From Eukaryota sp. TZLM1-RC (Eukaryota; Metamonada: BaSk clade): a DNA stretch of 64,000 nt. A program made the position numbers and the translations under genes. Of this stretch, positions 1-9,538 are shown in pieces; position 1 is the first letter of the stretch, and each line of letters opens with the position of its first letter. The notes under the pieces were generated by a model, which saw nothing but the letters and a program-made list of their open reading frames with translations, was not told the DNA's origin and ran no database searches. The stretch spans positions 817,658-881,657 of the forward strand of contig JAUPSS010000011.1 in assembly GCA_040285825.1 (NCBI GenBank), given 5' to 3'.

Positions 1-90
1 ATGCTTGTGAATAAAATCTTCACTTCTCTGAAAACCAGATGACTCATGGATGTTGTGCAAGAACCACAGATCCCAGGATCCGAATCCTCA

Positions 91-258
91 ATCGGATTCA
101 ATTTGCCTTTATTAATAGATTACCTCAATTTTTCAATAGAATAAGAGGAGCTTTAGCTAGACAGCAAGCAGGTCAAGATTTTGTAGAAGAAATCTTGGTT
201 CAATGATATCCGTTAGTGATGAATTAATTTAATTAAGCGCGCATGTTCAATAAATAGT
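91..258 (+). mobile_element. 3' end of a LINE-B copy
   Basis: This is the last part of a LINE-B reading frame, containing RLPQFFNRIRGALARQQ and ending at an EEILVQ-stop, followed by the short LINE-B 3' tail with an AATAAA-like signal near 248-256. It is strongly 5'-truncated. Bases 1-90 before it hold nothing I recognise. Compared with the other LINE-B copies in the window the tail has several substitutions (GCGCATGTTCAATAAATAG), so it is an older copy. Confidence 0.75.
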
Positions 259-296
259 ATTTTTAAAAATTCTGCAAAATTCAAGAGAAATTGAAC

Positions 297-643
297 CAGA
301 TTGACCCAATCCATGTTTTAATAGTAAAGCCTGTTTTCTGAGGATTTTTGGAATTAAATCTTTATTTTTATTATTTTTCCAAATTTGAGTATTGTCATCT
401 TCAATTGCATTCTCAAATAGAGGGTCATTGTTATTTTTGACTATTTGTTGTTCAGATCTTATTTTAAAGAACCAAGAAGAAAAAATAGGTAGGTCCTGGT
501 GTCTACTTAGGGATGAAATTGATGGGATATCTTCGAATTCCGAATCAGAATCATCGTCGAGTGGAGGTATCTCGTAATTTGAAAGTAAAGTATTTGGCAT
601 ATTTATGCTACAAATAGAAGGAGTTTCCTCGTTTTGATCCAAA
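297..643 (-). pseudogene. LTR-2 fragment: RNase H-integrase linker of an old Ty3/gypsy Pol
   Basis: On the minus strand this reads a Pol segment (SSWFFKIRSEQQ ... LLLKHGLGQSG) that aligns with LTR-1 Pol between RNase H and the integrase zinc finger (EPWLCKIRSEQK ... LLHGLPQGG). It is the downstream half of an older element whose upstream half lies at 7870-8640; LTR-1 separates the two. After the integrase zinc-finger start the frame runs into ten residues (SISLEFCRIF) identical to LINE-D, so the fragment ends at a junction with LINE-derived sequence near 297. It is a dead fragment. Confidence 0.8.
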
Positions 644-797
644 TGTTAGCCTTGGATAATATTTATAATAGTTTACTTATAGTTTATTATAGTTATTGTA
701 TTATTGCGCCCATGCGCTTAAGTTAAGGGAAATCCTCATTCCCTTGTAATAAATTACATTAAAGGTATACTCAATGTCTAACCCCCACAGATCATCA
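644..797 (+). repeat. 5' LTR of LTR-1 (154 bp)
   Basis: Direct repeat of 7716-7869, beginning TGTTAGCC and ending ATCATCA. It contains an AATAAA polyadenylation signal near 750. The gag start codon at 774 lies inside it. No obvious tRNA primer-binding site abuts its end; the nearest TGG is at 806-808, inside gag, so the priming mechanism is unclear. Confidence 0.93.
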
Positions 798-3700
798 ATA
801 CGTATTGGATCACCTTTGGGTGGTTCCAATGACAACTCCGAGACTGTTAGGACTGATCCTCCTACGTCTCACTCTTCGAGTTCTTCCTCCCGAACTCCTC
901 AGTCGGGACCAGAACAACCCTCTGGTGGCGAGAGAAGTGATACTTCCTCTCAACCCTCGGGTCAAGGTTCCACTCTATCTACGGATGACGTTCCTGTGGT
1001 TCCTATCAGTCTTCCTGTTCCTCCCTCTAATGTGGAAAACTTTGTACCTCTTTCTCCTCCCCCTGGTTCTGAAGGAGAGGTTGAAGATTCCCTTTTAGGT
1101 CCTGAACAGTTCAGTACTTTAGATGAATATCTGAAGTATATCATCAACCAGACTGACCCTGACTCGGCTAGCAACAAGATATCTGAGCTGTTGAAGCTCA
1201 AGAGGGTAGAGCCTCCCTCTTCACCTATTGTTTGCGCTCCTGTTGCCCCTTCCACTTCTTCTACGGAAGCTCCTGGGGAAGGACAACAAGTTCCTTCCAC
1301 TTCTTCTACGGAAGCTCCTGGGGAAGGACAACAAGCTCCTTCCATTCCTTCTAGAGAAGTTCCTATGGAAAGCAGCCCTCCGCAACAACCAGCTCCTCCT
1401 GCAGTCCCTGCTGGTAGCCCAAATCCTACTACTCCTTCTCAAGAAGTTCCTGTAGCAGGCCTTCCTGATACTTCTGTTCCTACTACGGTAGCTCATACAG
1501 AAGTCCATTCAACTCCATCTGTTCCTCCTTCGGGAGTTCCTACTAGAGGAGTAATTCATGTCCCTCCAACCTCTGGCCAGACTCCTCAGCAAGGTCACGT
1601 TGTTTCTTCTGTTCCTGCTGCTTGGCAGGTGCTTAGTGCTGCACAGCCTAACACCTATCAAACCCCAAGCCAGCCCCAGGAATCAGATTCTCCTTTCATC
1701 TCTACCCAACAGAGAACTGAAGCTCAAAACTTAGTTCTCAATGCTGGTATTGAGTTAATGCTAGGAGATCCTGCATCGATTCCTCCCAATGAACTCATTG
1801 CTGCTTTACCCCCATTTTGGGGTCCAGAAGTGGTTAATGATCACGGCTTTAGGATCCGCAGAAGAATAGGTCCCTACTTCCCAACGGAGGAAGTAGACAA
1901 TCTTACGGTTCGTTGTGACCCTCCTCCAATTTATCCTCAACGGGATACTGTTGGAGGGTTCAGAACTCCTCGTGAAGGTGTACAGAGGATCTTCGCTGGT
2001 GATGAGCTGCATCTCTTCCTCAACCGATGTAACCCATGTCCTTTCCCCAGGTTTAGCCCTGGATACAATGCCTCTCTTGATATTTATATCAATAGAGACT
2101 TCAGGACTGGATGGTGGTACACTTACACTACGAACTACCAAAGATTGTACCTTCAAGACCGCAGACCAGACCATTGCGCGTCATATTTTGGTCCGGAGCA
2201 TAGAAGGAATAGGCCACTAAGGGACGCCCTGATGAATGTACAGGAGAACATTGGTGTCACCAACTCTAGTTCTCTTCTGTGGGTCAATGTTGATGGTAAT
2301 GTGCAAAGTTACTATCCGAGCGATCATGACCCAGTAGAATTGAGATCTTCTGAGCCTGACCCAGTTGAGACAGACACAGTTTTCTCATCTTTGAGCATTG
2401 AGCCTCAAGATGACCAACAACAAGATGAGCCAATGGCAACTACTGACACTGTTGAGTCAGTGCAACAACCTGTAGTTGTTCAATCTCAGGATCCATCAAC
2501 TCCTTCCCAGGTTCCTCAGGACCCTAGGCTCCTAGGAGTAACTCCTTCTAACACTCCCATAGCTCCCCAGTATTCCAACACCCTACTGATGGAAGCTATG
2601 GCGAGTTCACAAGATAGAGATAGAGATAGACAAAGAGGTGGTCGTCCTAGAAAACCCACCCTGGAAGCCAACGATATCTCTGACCCAGTAAGGATCTTGA
2701 AATTCATCGACAGATTTATTCTGTATGCTAGGACTGAGAGGACCATTGAAGAGAGAGACATCAATGAATCTGATCCTACTCAAGTCAGACTAGCAAGAGA
2801 AGTGTCTGAATTAAGAAGGCAACTTGAGGAACGTTCTCGTCCTCCTGCCACTCCTCAATCCATAAGCAGAGAAAACCGGAACCTCCCTCTCGATCAGAGA
2901 TATGGTAACCCCCTCCACGAGTGGGACCGATTCAGAGCTGCTGCTCAAGTTGACCCTCGTAGGATCGCCTCCTGCGTTACTCCAGAGTGCTTGGCCGCTC
3001 TGAGAGCTCAAGGCAGGTTTTCGTCTATGTCTGATAGTATCTCAGCTATCGACAACATCAATGAGGAGCAAATATGGGAATCAATTTTACACCTCAGCCA
3101 GTATAGTACATTAGAAACGGCGAGGAATCAGTTATATAGAGTCCAGATGAATTGGAATATTCAGGACTTTAGGAATCGCTGGGGCGACTTCACAGTGAGG
3201 CTAATGAGAACAGTTTCACGAAGTACTGCCATTTCTGACGTCAGGGCAAGCGACCGTGCCTTGTATGGTCAACACTTTCTACAGCGCATTCAAAACTGGG
3301 AAATTGCAACCCATATGATCGATTCTGTTGGTATTCAGGCCATCAGCGACAACCTGAGAACTGTATGGTCCACACCCAATGTTTGGCAACACCATACTTT
3401 ACAACAATTTGTCGACATCCTTGCTGCTGAATACATGAGTTGGTGTTCAGCAAGATCCTATGACGAGCAAAGGGCCAACATCAGTGACAGCTATCAACAA
3501 CATATGGGTCACTATGTTAGAGCAAACCCAAAGGACAAGAAAAGAATAGGCAAATTTAAGCCTGCGGGTTCCAGCGTCGCCCCTGCTCAACTTACCAAAA
3601 GGAGCAAGTCGCAAATTAAGAAAGAAAGAGATAAAGCTGGTCTCTGTAGATTCTGTGGTCTTCCAGGCCACTCCATTAACGAATGTCCCGACCCTGATTG

Positions 3701-5294
3701 CCAGCGATCCAAGCAATGGCGAGAAGCCAACCCAGATGCCGTTCGAGCATATTTGGCTAGGGGTAGTAGTAATAGTAATAGTAGAGGCAGAGGTAGACGT
3801 AGAGGAAGAGGCAAGGGCCCTTCTAGTAGTAATAAACGTTCCCATAAATATTCAATGTTTACTATAGAGCACGATAGCTCTCCAACAGGTAATACATCAA
3901 AGCAACGTTCAAACAAATGTTCCTTGTTTACTATAGAGCAAGACAGCTCTCCAGCACGTAAAACACCAAACATAAAACAAACCTCAGTCTCCAACCAGTG
4001 GATTAAGTGCTTAACTAATCCTTTGACTACCCGGAATTTTAAAACAGCTACAACGATAGAAACACCAAATAAACCCTGTTTCATTTATGAGTTCGACTCG
4101 AACCCAGACTCAGAGTCCCACAGCGATATCTTCATGCTTCGCACCTCAGATGTCGCACGCAAAAATTTAAAATTGAAACTTTCAATAAATAACTGCGAAA
4201 TAGAAGGGATCATCGACTCTGGAGCTTCGATATCAGTCATCACTGTTGATTTAGCAGAGAGATGCAACATGGTAAAGACTAACCATTGCATAAACTTTAA
4301 GTCTGCAAACAACATCATGTCGAAGTCGTTAGGATCAGCAGAAGGCACACTGAGCTTCAGACTCGGTAGTGTGACCCAATTAGTTCATGTGAAACATAGC
4401 TTGGCCATCATTCCTGGCAACAATATGTTACTAATTGGTAGAGACCTGTTGCATCACCTAGGCTTATTGAACGATGAAGGCCTCTTCATCAAGATGGATG
4501 AGGAACATCGTACATTACTTCTGCCTGAAGCTGAATTCGACCATCGAATCTCCCAAGTCTCAGATGTCGTCAACGTCCCCAGACGTTGGTTGGAGCACAT
4601 ACAGTCTTCTGGTTGTACTATTAACCTCGACTGTGATAACGACAAGAAGACCTTACTTCTAACCTTGAAAGAGTTCGAAGAGACATTCACCCTTAAGCCG
4701 CATGCTGATGGGATTGACTGTCCTCCAATGGAGATCAACTTTCACGATGAAAGTATTCGAGTCAGACGACCCCCTCGTAGGTTAAACCCCGAGAAGCAGA
4801 AAGTCGCCGAACAGATCTTCGATGAACTCGTCGAGTCTGGATTTGCTGTACCATCGAACCATGAGTTCAGCTCTCCAGTATGTCTTGTGGTATACCCTGA
4901 TCATCGTAAGCCTCGCCTTACTGGTGATTACAGCGGCAAGGACGGAGTCAACGCCAACACCATTCCCGTTGAACCTAATCTCCCCAGAATATCCGATGTG
5001 CTAGTCTTCCTTTCGGAAGCCAATTTCATCGGCACCCTTGACCTCCCCAAAGCCTTTTGGCAACTAAAGATTGCTGAAAAAAACTGGAAGAAGACTGCCT
5101 TAAGCATCCCTGGCAAAAGTATCATGTTTAAACGTGCTGCTTTCGGCCTCAAGAACGTTCCTGCAGTTTTCCAGAACGTTATGGCAGACATCTTCTCCGG
5201 AGACGGTGTATTCATCTATATAGATGACATCATCATAGTAGGTAGAACTTTCAACGAGTTCCTCGGACGTCTAAGAGAAGGCTCGAACCCGTAG
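774..5294 (+). CDS. LTR-1 Gag-protease-reverse transcriptase (N-terminal part of polyprotein)
   Basis: A 1,506-codon frame. Residues 1 to about 330 are rich in Pro, Ser, Thr and Gln and include a tandem 42-bp duplication around 1249-1332 (STSSTEAPGEGQQ repeated). A CCHC nucleocapsid knuckle (CRFCGLPGHSINEC) starts at Cys958. The aspartic protease motif DSGAS is at Asp1148. Reverse transcriptase begins near residue 1325 with RRPPRRLNPE, has LDLPKAFWQ as its first Asp motif, and YIDD at 1482-1485. The frame stops 9 codons after VGRTFNEF, before the RT thumb. The ATG lies within the 5' LTR; it is the first ATG of the frame and the frame has no long upstream extension. The protein would form virus-like particles and copy element RNA in the cytoplasm. 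Confidence 0.9.
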   Translation: MSNPHRSSIRIGSPLGGSNDNSETVRTDPPTSHSSSSSSRTPQSGPEQPSGGERSDTSSQPSGQGSTLSTDDVPVVPISLPVPPSNVENFVPLSPPPGSEGEVEDSLLGPEQFSTLDEYLKYIINQTDPDSASNKISELLKLKRVEPPSSPIVCAPVAPSTSSTEAPGEGQQVPSTSSTEAPGEGQQAPSIPSREVPMESSPPQQPAPPAVPAGSPNPTTPSQEVPVAGLPDTSVPTTVAHTEVHSTPSVPPSGVPTRGVIHVPPTSGQTPQQGHVVSSVPAAWQVLSAAQPNTYQTPSQPQESDSPFISTQQRTEAQNLVLNAGIELMLGDPASIPPNELIAALPPFWGPEVVNDHGFRIRRRIGPYFPTEEVDNLTVRCDPPPIYPQRDTVGGFRTPREGVQRIFAGDELHLFLNRCNPCPFPRFSPGYNASLDIYINRDFRTGWWYTYTTNYQRLYLQDRRPDHCASYFGPEHRRNRPLRDALMNVQENIGVTNSSSLLWVNVDGNVQSYYPSDHDPVELRSSEPDPVETDTVFSSLSIEPQDDQQQDEPMATTDTVESVQQPVVVQSQDPSTPSQVPQDPRLLGVTPSNTPIAPQYSNTLLMEAMASSQDRDRDRQRGGRPRKPTLEANDISDPVRILKFIDRFILYARTERTIEERDINESDPTQVRLAREVSELRRQLEERSRPPATPQSISRENRNLPLDQRYGNPLHEWDRFRAAAQVDPRRIASCVTPECLAALRAQGRFSSMSDSISAIDNINEEQIWESILHLSQYSTLETARNQLYRVQMNWNIQDFRNRWGDFTVRLMRTVSRSTAISDVRASDRALYGQHFLQRIQNWEIATHMIDSVGIQAISDNLRTVWSTPNVWQHHTLQQFVDILAAEYMSWCSARSYDEQRANISDSYQQHMGHYVRANPKDKKRIGKFKPAGSSVAPAQLTKRSKSQIKKERDKAGLCRFCGLPGHSINECPDPDCQRSKQWREANPDAVRAYLARGSSNSNSRGRGRRRGRGKGPSSSNKRSHKYSMFTIEHDSSPTGNTSKQRSNKCSLFTIEQDSSPARKTPNIKQTSVSNQWIKCLTNPLTTRNFKTATTIETPNKPCFIYEFDSNPDSESHSDIFMLRTSDVARKNLKLKLSINNCEIEGIIDSGASISVITVDLAERCNMVKTNHCINFKSANNIMSKSLGSAEGTLSFRLGSVTQLVHVKHSLAIIPGNNMLLIGRDLLHHLGLLNDEGLFIKMDEEHRTLLLPEAEFDHRISQVSDVVNVPRRWLEHIQSSGCTINLDCDNDKKTLLLTLKEFEETFTLKPHADGIDCPPMEINFHDESIRVRRPPRRLNPEKQKVAEQIFDELVESGFAVPSNHEFSSPVCLVVYPDHRKPRLTGDYSGKDGVNANTIPVEPNLPRISDVLVFLSEANFIGTLDLPKAFWQLKIAEKNWKKTALSIPGKSIMFKRAAFGLKNVPAVFQNVMADIFSGDGVFIYIDDIIIVGRTFNEFLGRLREGSNP

Positions 5295-7731
5295 AGTTAG
5301 CCTTGGACTGCCCAAGTGCCATTTTGTGTCCTCTAGACACCCAATAAAGATCCTTGGTAGCAGATTCCAACACAAAACCAGGACCATTGATCCTACACGC
5401 ACAGAGTCTTTACTGAATCTTCCCAGACCTAAGACTGTGAAAGACGCCCGTAGCCTTATCGGCTCAGTCAACTTCATTAGGGAATGGCTTCCCCAGGTAA
5501 CCAAGCATGTTGCCCCGATCATCAAATTAACACACGGCAAACCACGTCGCCTGCAGTGGAAAGACACTCACGACCACCATTTAGCCGAAATCAAACGCCT
5601 GATCGCGGAGCATATGCCTCTAAACTTACCTCCGGTGGATAACCAAGTACTAATTAGTTGCGATGCCTCTGATATAGCAGTTGGCGGCGTGATTTGGGAA
5701 CAAATAGAACCCACTAAGGACCCTGGTACTTCCTTACTCAATAGGAAATGTAGACCAATCAGCTTCTTCAGCAGATTGTTGACTAACTCCCAGCAGAACT
5801 GGCCCACGGTACAGAAAGAGCTTTACGCTATCCTTCTCATGCTTACCGAAAGTGGCTTCGAGAACTACCTCAAAGGAAGGCGCCTGATCATTTTCACAGA
5901 TCACCAAAACCTTACTTACATGCTCACCGCTCCGAACAAAAACAGAATAGTCAGAAGGTGGCTTCCCATCTTCTCTGAGTTCCTATTCGACATCGTTCAC
6001 ACAAAAGGGGAAGAGAACCATTGGGCAGACATGCTATCTAGGATAGTACCGCCCCAAGACAATCATACCATCAACCATCTGGTCCATTCCAATGACCAAG
6101 AGTTTCACCCTATCTACTACACAAATAGGATTGACGAAACTGAGTCAGAGAGATGCTTCGTTGAAGATCTCCATACATTTGAGAAGGTGCTCATCCTTCA
6201 AGACAAATGCTCCAATGACCTTCCACTCTTCGAGCCATGGCTCTGCAAGATCAGGTCCGAACAAAAGCGAGCCCTCGCTAACCAGGACACCTCATTTAAC
6301 AACTGTACTTTGGATAGTCGTCTAGATCTTTATCTGACTCCAGAGCACAAGATCGTGATTCCTCAATCACTGGTTAAGGATACGCTTAACCTTCTACATG
6401 GACTCCCGCAAGGTGGCCACCCCAGTAAGGCAGAAAGTCTCCTCAGACTCAAGAACAGCGACTACTGGTGGCCTAACATGCTTTCAGACATGACCAAGCA
6501 CGTCCAAGAATGCCCCTCCTGTCAGAAGACAGCAGCAGTCCCCAAACTGCATGTCTCTACAACTGGTTCCTTGTGGGCTGACAGACCATTCGCAAGAGTT
6601 AACGTCGACGTCATTGGTCCTCTTCCAGAAGATCAAGACGGCCACAGATACATTCTTGTATTTGTGGATAGCTTCACGAGGTTCACTATCATAGTCCCTC
6701 TCAAAGAACTCAACGCCAACCTTACCGCTGACGCTCTCATATGGAAGGTATGCGCGATATTCGGGATCCCGTTCATAGTTCATAGTGACAACGGTCCTGA
6801 GTTCTCTAAAGCTGTCTTCGACGCTCTATGTGAGTTTTTGGGCATAGAGGTCTCAAAGTCCGTCCCTCACTTCTCTCAGTCCAACGGTTTAGTCGAACGC
6901 CGTCACCGTGACATTTTGCAGAATTTGAGGAAGCTGCTCGTAGATTTTAACGCCTACGACGCATGGTCAGAGTACATACCCTATGTACAATTGTTAATCA
7001 ACTCAACCAAGAGTTCGATTACAGGTTACTCTCCATACGAGCTCATGTTTGGTTCAGATTTTAGCCCAAGAGCTGACCCCGGCAAAATCATAGAGACCCT
7101 CGAAAGCTCAACGTCTGAGTCAACCTACATCAACAACATTCAATCCAAATTTGCCAGATTGAAGAAGAAACAGGAGGAAGCAGAGCTCCGTCAAGCTTCC
7201 AAGGCTCCTCCTCGTGATTCCCAAATCGAAGCCAACCCTTTCTCTCCTGGCCAATTGGTCAAACGAGCTTCGTCTTCCACTGCTAAGTTACATGGTAACT
7301 ACAAAGGACCATTCTTAGTTATCGACACACCCTCTACCTCCACAGCTGACATCAAGAACCTCTGTACTGGTATGGTTGTTAAAGCCAGTGTGAAGCATCT
7401 CCAACCTTGGCATTCCAGTTTACCAGCTGATGATGAATTTCAGTCCTGGGTTGCTGCTGGTGATGCAGAAGAGCACGTGATCCAGAAAGTCCTCAGTCAG
7501 GATGGTGATTACTGTCAAGTCCAATGGCCTGGCAATCATATTACCACTGAGCTGGTTTCGACTGTTCAAAACACCTCTGCCTATAAAGAATTCTCCAAGT
7601 CTGTTTGCAATACTCGCTCTCGTCCTTCACGCCGCAAACGTCGTTCTGATAATATTAACAATAATGTTAATCCAACTCCTATCAGGCCTCGACGCTCGAA
7701 AAGAAGAAAGGGCAGTGTTAGCCTTGGATAA
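5275..7731 (+). CDS. LTR-1 RT thumb-RNase H-integrase-chromodomain-like (C-terminal part of Pol)
   Basis: This frame opens just after a stop at 5272-5274 and overlaps the end of the Gag-RT frame, one base out of phase. Counting residues from 5326, it contains the RT connection (KCHF ... ILGS), RNase H (SCDASD, LYAILL, FTDHQN, WADMLSR), the integrase zinc finger (His358, His365, Cys396, Cys399), and integrase catalytic Asp428, Asp488, Glu524 with 35 residues between the last two. A GPF-like module (YKGPFLVI) and a chromodomain-like tail near 715-755 follow. The stop codon lies inside the 3' LTR. All catalytic residues are present. There is no ATG at its head, so it is the second half of a broken or shifted polyprotein rather than an independent gene. 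Confidence 0.88.
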   Translation, partial: EKARTRRVSLGLPKCHFVSSRHPIKILGSRFQHKTRTIDPTRTESLLNLPRPKTVKDARSLIGSVNFIREWLPQVTKHVAPIIKLTHGKPRRLQWKDTHDHHLAEIKRLIAEHMPLNLPPVDNQVLISCDASDIAVGGVIWEQIEPTKDPGTSLLNRKCRPISFFSRLLTNSQQNWPTVQKELYAILLMLTESGFENYLKGRRLIIFTDHQNLTYMLTAPNKNRIVRRWLPIFSEFLFDIVHTKGEENHWADMLSRIVPPQDNHTINHLVHSNDQEFHPIYYTNRIDETESERCFVEDLHTFEKVLILQDKCSNDLPLFEPWLCKIRSEQKRALANQDTSFNNCTLDSRLDLYLTPEHKIVIPQSLVKDTLNLLHGLPQGGHPSKAESLLRLKNSDYWWPNMLSDMTKHVQECPSCQKTAAVPKLHVSTTGSLWADRPFARVNVDVIGPLPEDQDGHRYILVFVDSFTRFTIIVPLKELNANLTADALIWKVCAIFGIPFIVHSDNGPEFSKAVFDALCEFLGIEVSKSVPHFSQSNGLVERRHRDILQNLRKLLVDFNAYDAWSEYIPYVQLLINSTKSSITGYSPYELMFGSDFSPRADPGKIIETLESSTSESTYINNIQSKFARLKKKQEEAELRQASKAPPRDSQIEANPFSPGQLVKRASSSTAKLHGNYKGPFLVIDTPSTSTADIKNLCTGMVVKASVKHLQPWHSSLPADDEFQSWVAAGDAEEHVIQKVLSQDGDYCQVQWPGNHITTELVSTVQNTSAYKEFSKSVCNTRSRPSRRKRRSDNINNNVNPTPIRPRRSKRRKGSVSLG
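7698..7712 (+). other. polypurine tract of LTR-1
   Basis: Fifteen consecutive purines (GAAAAGAAGAAAGGG) followed by CAG and then the 3' LTR. This is the expected plus-strand primer site. LTR-3 has a matching AAGAAGAAGAAAAAAGGCAG next to its 3' LTR. Confidence 0.85.
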
Positions 7732-7869
7732 TATTTATAATAGTTTACTTATAGTTTATTATAGTTATTGTATTATTGCGCCCATGCGCTTAAGTTAAGG
7801 GAAATCCTCATTCCTTTGTAATAAATTACATTAAAGGTATACTCAATGTCTAACCCCCACAGATCATCA
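7716..7869 (+). repeat. 3' LTR of LTR-1 (154 bp)
   Basis: Second copy of 644-797. The Pol frame ends at 7731 inside it, and it ends ATCATCA immediately before the second CAAA target copy. Confidence 0.93.
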
Positions 7870-8640
7870 CAAATCAATATTCCTCGATAACATATTTGCA
7901 CAATGGTTGTCTTCACCATGTTCGTGGACTATGTCAAAGTCGAATTCATATAGTATCGGCAGCCATCTTTTTACAATTCTATTTTTCTCTGGGGCTGTAG
8001 CCAGGAATGCAATGTTTTTATGATATGTGAAAATTGTTAAATGTCTAGTTAACAAGTAGCTTTCTAAACAACTTTCACTTAAAATCAAAAGTATTGCATA
8101 TAATTCTCTTTGTAAAGTGGACCATTTTCTTTGTGTTTCTGTAAGTAATCTACTATACAACGACAAAGATTTTACTTTTCTTTTATTTAGCGGGGTTCCT
8201 GCAGGGGAGTAGGGTTCAATTTCTTGCCAAATAACACCTCCTACTGCTTCATCTGAAGCGTCAGTACTTATCAATACTCGCTTGCCCGGAGCTGGTAATT
8301 CAAGGAGCATGTGGTTTACTATTAAGTCTTTTATTGGTTTTAAGTAATTGTCAGGCTTGCTAGTCCATTTAATTATTCTGGGTTTTCCTTTAATGAGCTC
8401 GTTAATTGGAGCAATTAATTCAGAAATACCTAGAAGCCAATCTCTAATATAATTGATGAATCCTACCAATGAGCGAACTTCTTTCACTTATTTTGGTCTA
8501 GGGATTCTCATCAACATCTTCGATTTTTTTTCTTACTTATAAATCTAGCTTTGTCCTGGAAGGTGCTTCCTAAAATGTCAATAGGGTGTTTAGATGTTAC
8601 GAATCTACATTTACGTAAGCCTATATTTAAACATCTATTA
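7870..8640 (-). pseudogene. LTR-2 fragment: RT thumb and RNase H of an old Ty3/gypsy Pol
   Basis: Minus-strand remnant of the element into which LTR-1 inserted. From 8640 downward it reads GLRKCRFVTSKHPIDILGS, then a short degraded stretch with stops near 8490-8530, then an open frame of about 206 codons (8487 down) with RNase H motifs STDASDEAVGG, LYAILL and a mutated FTYHKN where FTDHQN is usual. It ends LSRNIDL at the LTR-1 boundary and continues in frame at 643. It is related to LTR-1 but clearly divergent. Confidence 0.85.
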
Positions 8641-8670
8641 ATTTACACGTTCATTTTATTAAATACTTTT

Positions 8671-9538
8671 TTAGTTCAACTCATTATTCTGGATACATTC
8701 AACAATTCTTACACTTCTTCGATGAGCAAGAAAAGTTTTTGCTGGAATACGTAATTCTTGATAATTCTCAACTCTCTGTTCCTCTGTAAAACCTATCGAA
8801 TAGCTGTTATAAACTTTTCGCGTCCATGAATGTAATGTAGCTTTGAGTCAGAGAATTGGTTTAAGGAAAAGTTGATTTAATTTCTGATCATATTATATGA
8901 GCCTCAGGGAGCCAACATTAAGCCAGAATTCGAAATTTATTCTTAAAAGACAGAGAATGTTTCTTTAGATTCAAACAGATCCTACAATCCAGAACTTATC
9001 AGTTACTCCATTAAAATAGATGTTTTGGTATAATATTTTGCATCATCATCCATGAATGAAACGACGACAGATATTCTGGTTGCCAATGGAAATAGATATC
9101 CTTATTTATTTATTTAGATATTTAGAGGTGTTCCATTAAAGAGTTTAAAATTATTTTAAAAAAGTTCAACTTTTTACAATTCAAAAGTCCTAAATCAATT
9201 GCTATAACATTCTTCCCAATTTCGGTAATTGTAGGGCAACAATTAAGGAACCTGTAAGATAGTAAAGTTCATAAACACGTACTTTGTGCAATATTAGAAA
9301 TAGACATCGTGATGAATAATGATCTGTTCTCGGTTTTTGTTTTGCAGCATGTTCAATGATCACTGTTGGATAAAGGACAAGCCTGAAATTTATGATCCCA
9401 CAAAAAGTTGATTTAAAACATGTGTTGTTTTCAATCATATCAGTGAATTAAATTAATAATAAATGTGATTATTGCTGTTTCGTTTTCTTTGCTGAATTGC
9501 AGGCAAATTGTCTTTGTATATGACACGTAGCTTAAACG
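8671..9538 (+). repeat. long direct duplication, copy 1
   Basis: About 868 bp nearly identical to 10786-11638. The copies differ by a ~16-bp insertion here (around 9104-9120, a TTTA-rich stretch) and scattered substitutions, mainly near the left end. It contains a 78-codon minus-strand frame at 9202-9438 that is open in both copies, but I see no family resemblance. Its right border is sharp (CTTAAACG, then LINE-A). Confidence 0.85.

Larger units (their letters stand above)
644..7869 (+). mobile_element. LTR-1, complete Ty3/gypsy LTR retrotransposon
   Basis: A 7,226-bp element bounded by 154-bp direct repeats that start TG and end CA. The flanking bases CAAA (640-643 and 7870-7873) form a 4-bp target duplication. 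Order of domains is Gag, CCHC zinc knuckle, aspartic protease, reverse transcriptase, RNase H, integrase and a chromodomain-like tail, which is the Ty3/gypsy (Metaviridae) order. A polypurine tract precedes the 3' LTR. The two LTRs are almost identical (I noticed one difference, CCCTTG versus CCTTTG), so insertion is recent. One frameshift inside reverse transcriptase separates two long frames. No env-like frame is present. Confidence 0.93.

Noticed and set aside
962-2764. Antisense and alternate-frame ORFs within LTR-1 gag
   Set aside because: They are shadows of the Pro/Ser-rich coding sequence and have no independent support.
5275-5330. Programmed +1 frameshift between the two LTR-1 frames
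   Set aside because: The overlap lies inside the reverse transcriptase domain and not between Gag and Pol, where recoding is normally found; a simple mutation or assembly error is more likely.
644-7869. Endogenous retrovirus with env
   Set aside because: There is no frame after integrase; the Pol frame ends within the 3' LTR.
9202-9438. 78-codon minus-strand frame present in both duplication copies (also 11302-11538)
   Set aside because: The copies are too similar to show selection; no start context, family or composition signal supports a gene.
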